DNA from: Amphibalanus amphitrite
Lineage: Eukaryota > Arthropoda > Thecostraca > Balanomorpha > Balanidae
Assembly (NCBI RefSeq): GCF_019059575.1
Contig: NW_024881583.1
Location: forward strand, 1,052,501-1,116,500
Length of the DNA: 64,000 bases
Reading direction: 5' to 3'
The notes under the pieces were generated by a model that was given only the letters and a program-made list of their open reading frames with translations, ran no database searches and had not been told where the DNA came from. Positions within the stretch are counted from its first letter, which is position 1, and every line of letters starts with the position of its first letter. Made by a program: the position numbers and the translations under genes. Positions 56,901 through 64,000 of this stretch are shown piece by piece.

Positions 56901-57171
56901 CTACCGAAGTTAAAAAGAACGACAAGTTATTTATCATCAACACAGGTAACATATGCGACAAGCCAGAATTATAATTCGTATGCGTAGTTTATCAATCTTA
57001 AACACGCATAAAATACTTTTAAAATGTATACCTATTTCGTTTATCGTACGAGCTATGAAAACTATTCTCAGGTATACATAGTAAAGAAGCATTAACGTGT
57101 TCAAAACACAAATATTACTAACAATACCTACATCACAGCTGTCAGCCAATGGAACTTTGTCAAAAAATATA

Positions 57172-58189
57172 TACCGGGTGGCCCAGAAAAAACGTTCCCA
57201 ACTTTAAATCAATATTTCTCAAAAAGTGATAAAGATACAACATTGAAACTTCGAATAGTCAATGCGGCATACACTTTCAGTAAATGGTGTGATTTTCATG
57301 GTGTTCGGTAAATAACTTTTTAAACAGTTCGTGTTTTAAGCATGCCATGTAAAAATTACTTTTTTGCTCCGATGTTTACTGAAAAATGTGAGTGAACGGG
57401 TCACTTTCACCCCGCGGCACCGCGGCCTAGAGTAGAGCAATCACTTCTTTTGGCAGCTAGTCTCAATGATGGTTCGGGCTTGGTTCGGGTCTCAGGATGA
57501 CACATTCCCTCAGACAACCACGATGGCTCTGTGCCAGCGGCATCGGAAGAAGTTTCCAGTTTTCTAACCATCTTGTGGCTCAAATGCTTTCCTGGCTGAC
57601 ATTCCTGGGAAAAGGTAGCTTTTCAACCAGTTTTTTTTTGTCATCTGCTGGCAATGTTGTTTTTCATAAGCTATTCTGTGGTCTTCTGGCACAGGACCAG
57701 TCTGCTTTAGTTTGTTTTCCTTATCCGGTCGATTTACTGTTTGATCTACTGAAAGGAGGGTAATCAGCAGTAATCCATGCACCGTGCCACTCCTGCTCGA
57801 AACATGATTTGATGTTGAAACGAATGACATCCATGAGCACCATTTTGGCTCAATATTTGAATATTTGGCACATAAGTGTGACAAAAATATTTAAAATAGG
57901 AGCATACGTGTTGGTTTCATTCACGTGCTCTATTTTTTATTCTTGTTTATAACATGGGACGTCTAACCCAATCATCACTATCGTTTGACATCGGCAAAAA
58001 AAGCAAAAACGTCTTGCTTAATTCAACTCAAGATTGCCAGCTTGAAAATGATGGTATAGTGTTATAATTTGGCATACCAATGCGCAAAGAAATGACGCAA
58101 ACTTGATGAAAATTTTGGCTCGTTATTTGTACTCGTATTTGATATATAGGCCTCCAAAGTTCGGAACGTTTTTTCTGGGCCACCCGGTA
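57172..58189. mobile_element. Mariner-like element with TA duplication
   Basis: Ends CCGGGTGGCCCAGAAAAAA and its complement face each other, flanked by TA at 57172-57173 and 58188-58189. The inverted repeats run about 30 bp (through ACGTTCC). A length of about 1 kb is near that of a full mariner, but no intact transposase with a DDE/DDD pattern is evident on either strand. It is a decayed or internally deleted copy. Confidence 0.75.
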
Positions 58190-60502
58190 TATTCATTAAC
58201 TTTTAGTTTCATTGAACGACAAGAGGCTTCAACAAACTGAAACTACAAAGACACTCCACAGTTGTAAATCGATTGACCCGAGTGGACGCTTATACATCAG
58301 TGATCCCCTTATTTTATCGAATTCTTTCGTAGTATTCAGCTTTCAGCTTAGTAAGTTTTACCCAGTAAAAATAACATCACAATTGGATATGAAAATTGAC
58401 AAAAAAACCTTTTGCATCATTTTTAAACCACAGAAGATTGGTTAGGAACATGTACATAAAAGGTTAGCGAGACTCATTCACTCTAAAATTATGTACACAT
58501 TCACTGAAAACGACCTACATGCTCATTGTGAAAATTGCATAAAATAGCATAAAGCCATAAACTACTAAAAAAAATAACAAAAAAAACATTTACATGGAAT
58601 TATCACAGCCTGGATAACTAAAGTGGAGATGGCCATATAGCAACAGTGAGGTACAAACATTAAAATAGCGTCAACATATAATCATATAAATGATGTACCT
58701 AGATAACGAACTAAAACAGCCACTACTCACAGGGGCCAAACCGAACACAGAAGCAGCGAAACAAAAAACGATATCAATAAGCTTACTCAGAGATACCTAA
58801 AATACAGTAAGTAAACACTACTCACCTTCTCAGTACCATACCGTAAGAAAATAGTTTTGGTTTTGTACAATGTTCTTGCACACTTTAATTGCATGGCACA
58901 ATATTGCACGCGATAGATATGACTGATAAAAATCCTGCCAAAAGACACGATTTCTTCACGTTTGCTTACAACTGTTGATATGCCCGCAATAAAACTTAAA
59001 CGGCAAACGGAACAAACCGTCGGGAAGAAAAAGAACATTGGATCAACCAGCCATAAATGTAGCGGACAGCTTCTTAAAATGCCTATTGGTTCTGTTTGTG
59101 TTTCAATTTAACTGTTTCTACCGACAGCGGAAGGCAGCGGCGCGCGCGGCGCCACTAATTATTGCCCGTTGATGTATCATGGTTTATGCTTACCGAAGCG
59201 CTTAACCTCACCTCTATCAAGTCGCAGAGCACAGATGAGATCGTCTTCAATAGAAGAATGGCTTGTAGCACTATTTTGAAACCATTTCTCAAAAGCAGTG
59301 CCAAATCAACGCATAACCACATTTCGCAACAAAACGAAAAGCGTGGAAAAATTAAAACAAACAAATATCAACGGAATGTCGCGCGAGAAAATGTTTCCTA
59401 AATAAACCACAACCTACTAAAACAAAACAAAAATCCAGATTACCAATAAACACAACAACGGCATCATCGAACGACAAGATAGCATCGCGTCCCACGCAAA
59501 AAAAAGCAAATGATTATTTACACCATACCTACACATAGAAGAAGTTGACAAAATGGATATCAAGTAAAACAGGCTTAACATTGTAAACAGCCATTGTTAG
59601 ATGTGACGGTAAAGAGCACAATAAGATCAGCAGTGATGGCCTGCCGCCTAACATGCAATTTGTTGCAAAATGTTCCGAACCAGACGTATCCGAGCTTTGA
59701 GTGGCACGGGAAGAGTGAATTCAAATTGCGTGGTTTTATCCGTCATTTCCGTTTTTGTTTGTCCGACACATATTTTATATTTGATTTGAGGTGAGTGTGT
59801 CGTGTCACTCTGTCTCTGTCCGTCTGCGATCGAGGTCCCGACATGGTGACTGATGACATGGCTTTGATGGGTCTGAACGCGATCAGGTGGACAGTCAGCG
59901 AGTGGTTACTAGCTACCAAAAAGTGCAAAGTTCCGTCACAAATCTTGCATGTTAAAGGTAGAATGCCACCTTCCAATGATTTCCCATTTTATTTTTCCTA
60001 GGATAAGAAGCTTCTGTTTTTACCTAATATCGCAAAAAAAAAAATCAAAAATGGGCCTAAAATAGTGTTTTTTCGCCTAAAAGTTTATCGGTTTTTCGAT
60101 ATGTATAACAACTGTATAGTGGGCTGACCTGCAAACAGGCGTCGGCAACAATCGCGAATGCGGCGCACATGTGACAATAAACAAAGGTCATTATAGAGTT
60201 ACGACGTACGGGAATGAGTTATCAGCTGTCTAATCGTAGACAACACAATGTCGAATTTAAACTGTAAGCCTATATTGGTATTGTTTCTTTAATTTGGCTG
60301 TCGAACATTAGTTTATGGTTTGAAATATTATTTTATGTAAAATAATTGATATGAAACAGCCGTCTCTAAAGTAATGACCCCATCTCACCACATGAAAGTG
60401 GCAGAAATGACAATGATCAGCTGACGCATTTTTCTTGGCCGAAGTCAGAGCGCGCGGCCCGACGCACCACCACCGCACCACAAAGTATGAGCAGAAGCCA
60501 CC
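58190..60502. other. AT-rich intergenic region, no supported gene
   Basis: Two stretches look weakly exon-like, with good donor sites: minus strand ending at 59212 (AGAG/GTGAGG) and plus strand ending at about 59791 (TGAG/GTGAGT). Neither encodes a recognisable domain and no partner exons were found. No other feature was seen. Confidence 0.3.
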
Positions 60503-60740
60503 TGCGGTAGACCGCGCCCAAAGCCAGGGCCCCGGTAACGTGAGGTAGCCGAGTCGGGGCAGCGTGCGCTGACCCAAGCCGGGGCCGCGGCTTTGGGCGC
60601 GGTCTACCGCATCCCCGGGCAGCCCCGGGCTATCACATGACACCGGGAGGACGCGCGGCCCCGGCTTGGGTCAGCGCACGCTGCCCCGACTCGGCTACCT
60701 CACGTTACCGGGGCCCTGGCTTTGGGCGCGGTCTACCGCA
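60503..60740. repeat. Perfect 87-bp inverted repeat, GC-rich
   Basis: The arms 60503-60589 and 60654-60740 are exact reverse complements by eye across 87 bp, separated by 64 bp. The spacer begins with another copy of the outer arm tip (CTTTGGGCGCGGTCTACCGCA at 60591-60611), so a smaller alternative hairpin is possible. The arms are far more GC-rich than the surrounding sequence. No protein is encoded. Confidence 0.85.
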
Positions 60741-61540
60741 CCACCTAACAGGCGTGTTCGAAACCGCAGGAGATGATGATGAACGGGTTTATCGAAACTT
60801 GATTGGATGAGCCTATCGGTAATAGCGATTTCAGTGTGTGCATTTATTGTTCATAGTGGTGAGAAATGTGGTTGGGGTACGACCGACAACCCGTCGGGGC
60901 GAATTTCGCACTGGGGTACTCAAAATTTGAAGAATTTAAGACGTTTCCATGAGTTTTGAAGGTATGGATAAGTTCTAAAAATCCGGTTCTCCTTATCTGG
61001 GCCATTAACTCCATACGGTCCAGGAAAGCTGGCACACTACCTTTAAACATGGCGTGCAAAATTGTGCGAGAAGGTCAACATGTGACTGACACGGGTGCAG
61101 TCTCGGGGAAATATCGGTATCCAACTGTCCAATCGGAACGAGGAAAATAACATCGTGTAGAGAACTGAGCTGGCTATCTAATGCTGGGCCGAGGGTATCA
61201 CGGGCCACGATCACGTATGATGGCAGTTTTGTTCGAAAACTGAATTTGTTGTCCTGCTTTCAATTGATGCTGTTTGTTAATGACCTTATAAGGGAAAAAT
61301 TAAAAACCTATTTTCGAGAAATATAGACCATCTTGCTGTACGGCTAACCTCTGCACAGGATATTGGCTATGAACAAGATGGTTTGTATTACTGGTAAAAT
61401 TGCATTAACGCAACAATTGGCTACTTGTTTGTTTTGCCAGATTTCTTGCATGACCTTATTCGTTTTGAAATTAAAACGTTACCATTCAAAACAGCATTCA
61501 AATTTCAATTTCGTTCAAGAATCACATTTTGCCTATTAAA
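60741..61540. other. Spacer between inverted repeat and satellite
   Basis: I see no gene, repeat or regulatory structure here. Confidence 0.35.
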
Positions 61541-63850
61541 GTACTCGACTAACCAAACTGCAAGGAGCGCTGAACTGTCTAACTAACCAAAATCACTTTA
61601 TGCTGAAGCCATACTATCCGAAAAATGACCATGGCAAGACCACTTGCCGTTAAACTATCACACTGACCAAGATCACGTGCCGATAAACTAGTTATTCAAC
61701 AAACCAAGATCAAATATCATGGCGAAATCCCTTGTCACTGTATTATCCGACTAAACAAGAGCACTTGCCGCTAAAATACATATCCAACTGACCAGCATCC
61801 GACTTGCCGCTGAACTATCCGACTAATCAAGATCACTTGTCGCTGAACTATCCATCTAGCTAGAACCACTTGCCACTGAACTACCTGACTAGCCTCACTA
61901 GCAAGATCGTTTGCCGCTGAATTATCTGGCTAACCAAGATCACTTTACCGCTGAACTATCCGACAAATAGCCAAGGCAAGATCACTTGCCGTTGAATTAT
62001 CCGACTGAGAAAGGTCACTTGCCGATGAACTAATCCAAAAAGCAAGATCACTTACCGTTGAACTATCCGACTACTGATCATGCCAATCTACCTTCCCAAT
62101 GAATTACCCGACTATTCAAAATCACTTGTCACTAAACTAGCCGACCAGTAGCCATGGCAATACCACTTGCCACTCAATCCGACTACGGACTAACCAACAT
62201 CACTATTCAAGATCACTTGCCACTGAACTAGCCGACCAATAACCAAGGTAATATCACTTATCACTCAATTATGCGACTAAATAAGATCACTTGCCGCTGA
62301 TCTATCCGGCCAATAAACATAGAAGATCACTTGCCACTGTATTATCCGACTAACCAAGATCACTTACCGTTGACCTATGCGACAGACCAAGATCCGTCTT
62401 GCCGCTGAAATATCCGACTAATCAAGTCACTTTCCGCTAAGCTATCTGACTAACAAGCTAATGGACCAGTTGCCGCTAAACTATCCGCCTAATCAAAACC
62501 ATGGCCACTTAACTATCTGACTAACCAAGATCACTTCCCGTTGAACTATCCGACTAATAACCATTCCAAGTTCACCTGCTTCTGAGCTATCTGACTAACC
62601 AAGATCTCTTGCCGCTGAGCTAACCGACCAGCCAAGATCTCTGGCCACTGAGCATACATACACGACTTATAACCAATGCAAGATAACTTGCCACTGAATT
62701 TTCCGACTGTCCAAGATCACTTGCCACTGAACTAGCCGACCAATAACCAAGGTAATATCACTTATCACTCAATTATGCGACTAAATAAGATCAATTGCCG
62801 CTGATCTATCCGGCCAATAAACATAGAAGATCACTTGCCACTGTATTATCCGACTAACCAAGATCACTTACCGTTGACCTATGCGACAGACCAAGATCCG
62901 TCTTGCCGCTGAAATATCCGACTAATCAAGTCACTTTCCGCTAAGCTATCTGACTAACAAGCTAATGAACCAGTTGCCGCTAAACTATCCGCCTAATCAA
63001 AACCATGGCCACTTAACTATCTGACTAACCAAGATCACTTGCCGCTGAACTATCCGACAAATAACCATTGCAAGTTCACCTGTCACTGAGCTATCCGACT
63101 AACCAAGACCTCTTGCCGCTGAATTATGACTATACCCACGTCCCACGATCACTTGCTGCTGAACTATCCGAATAATAGCAATGATAAGACTACTTGCCAC
63201 TGAACTATCTGACCAACAGCCATGGCAAGATCACTCTCCACTAAACTAGTCCGGCTAACCAAGATCCCTTGCCGCTGAACTATCCGATTAGCCAAGACCA
63301 CTTGCCGCTGGACTATACTCGACTCGGACTCACCAAGATCACTCGCCGTATAACTATCCGGCAAATAACCAAGGCAAAATCACTTGCCACTGTATTATCT
63401 GACTACTACAAAGAATGCTTGCCGTTGAGCTGCCCTACCAATAACCATAGCAATATCACTTGCCACTGAATTATCCAACTAACCAGGGTCACTTGCCGTT
63501 GAACTATTCGACTAATAACTATGCCAAGATCGCTTGTCGTTGCATTATCCGACTAACCAAGATCACTTGCTGCTTAACCATCCGACTAACCAAAATATCT
63601 TGCTGCTAAACTATACGATTAAATATTAATCGAGATCACTTGCCGCTGAACTATATGACTAATAACCACGGGGAAATAGCTGGGCGCTGAACTACTCGAC
63701 TAACCAAGATCACTTGCCGCTGAATTATTCGGAAACCAAGTTGAACTATTCGACCAACCAGTCCCCAATCAGCCACTGATGACTGCGGAGACACCAACTA
63801 AGCAATATTCACCAATAGGTCACTGCTTTCTGTTGAATTATCCGACTCGA
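61541..63850. repeat. Degenerate satellite, 33-40 bp monomers with a higher-order duplication
   Basis: The phrase AAGATCACTTGCCGCTGAA followed by CTATCCGACTAACC recurs with variation for about 2.3 kb. Clean monomers are 33 bp (for example around 63530-63595); others are stretched to 36-40 bp by AATAACCATGGC-type inserts. A block of about 420 bp at 62205-62625 is repeated with few changes at 62709-63129, an offset of 504 bp, showing recent segmental amplification inside the array. Confidence 0.85.
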
Positions 63851-64000
63851 ATAGTTCTGAATGATCGAATGGAGAGTGATCGAGTAGTCCAATAGTTCCG
63901 AGCCACAGTTGTGCAAACAAGTCTTCAGGAGTCAGCGATCATTATGCATATCAAATTTGATCAACTGCATCTCTTGTGTGGACGGGACGAGTTTTCCGTT

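Noticed and set aside
59212-59792. Two divergent exon-like stretches with good donors (minus to 59212, plus to 59791)
   Set aside because: No recognisable protein, no partner exons and AT-rich surroundings; kept only as a note within the intergenic entry.
1-64000. CRISPR arrays, bacterial operons, rRNA or tRNA genes
   Set aside because: None seen. The repeats at 61541-63850 lack unique spacers of constant length, and intron-containing genes show this is animal nuclear DNA.

Overview
This is nuclear DNA from an animal, not a microbe: genes are split by GT-AG introns, intergenic space is long, and mobile-element remains are dense. The gene set (FHA-type PNKP, Acinus, an STMP1-like micropeptide, a class A GPCR) is metazoan. 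An invertebrate, perhaps an arthropod such as a crustacean, is my best inference, but nothing here fixes the species.

Four protein-coding genes could be assembled exon by exon, with splice sites and reading phases that agree. (1) 11109-12526, plus: a two-exon orphan class A GPCR of 354 residues. (2) 17642-25936, minus: PNKP, ten coding exons, 541 residues, with FHA, 3'-phosphatase and 5'-kinase domains. (3) 31322-32966, plus: a small three-exon gene for a 62- or 66-residue STMP1-like mitochondrial membrane micropeptide. (4) 34417-49584, minus: Acinus (ACIN1), fifteen coding exons, 1303 residues, with SAP domain, a large charged KE/RS-rich exon, RRM and C-terminal RSB motif. PNKP handles DNA-end repair and Acinus belongs to the exon-junction/ASAP machinery; they are neighbours with no evident operon-like link.

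Region by region: 1-7230 has no recognisable gene, only GC-rich patches. 7235-8066 is the first of five TTAA-flanked elements. 8071-11108 holds diffuse AGGTCA-type repeats and a CRE/X-box cluster upstream of the GPCR. 12527-17641 is non-coding apart from a mariner-like MITE. 17642-25936 is PNKP, whose introns host a TTAA element, a CATG-ended MITE and a minisatellite that copies an exon end. 27112-29187 is a second CATG MITE carrying a nested transposon. 34417-49584 is ACIN1, whose introns hold a TTAA element, a Penelope-like GIY-YIG fragment inside a TIR element, and a long-inverted-repeat element. A hAT-type MITE lies about 60 bp upstream of the ACIN1 start codon. 51034-54940 holds two more TTAA elements, one inserted in a non-LTR reverse transcriptase gene. 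56400-64000 holds a foldback MITE, a mariner-like element, a perfect 87-bp inverted repeat and a degenerate satellite of about 2.3 kb.

The most unusual item is the TTAA element family. Each copy has matched terminal inverted repeats, a poly(G)/poly(C) structure near each end, and many AGGTCA half-sites (the core sequence bound by nuclear receptors), with TGACGTCA sites in some copies. No transposase was seen in any of them.
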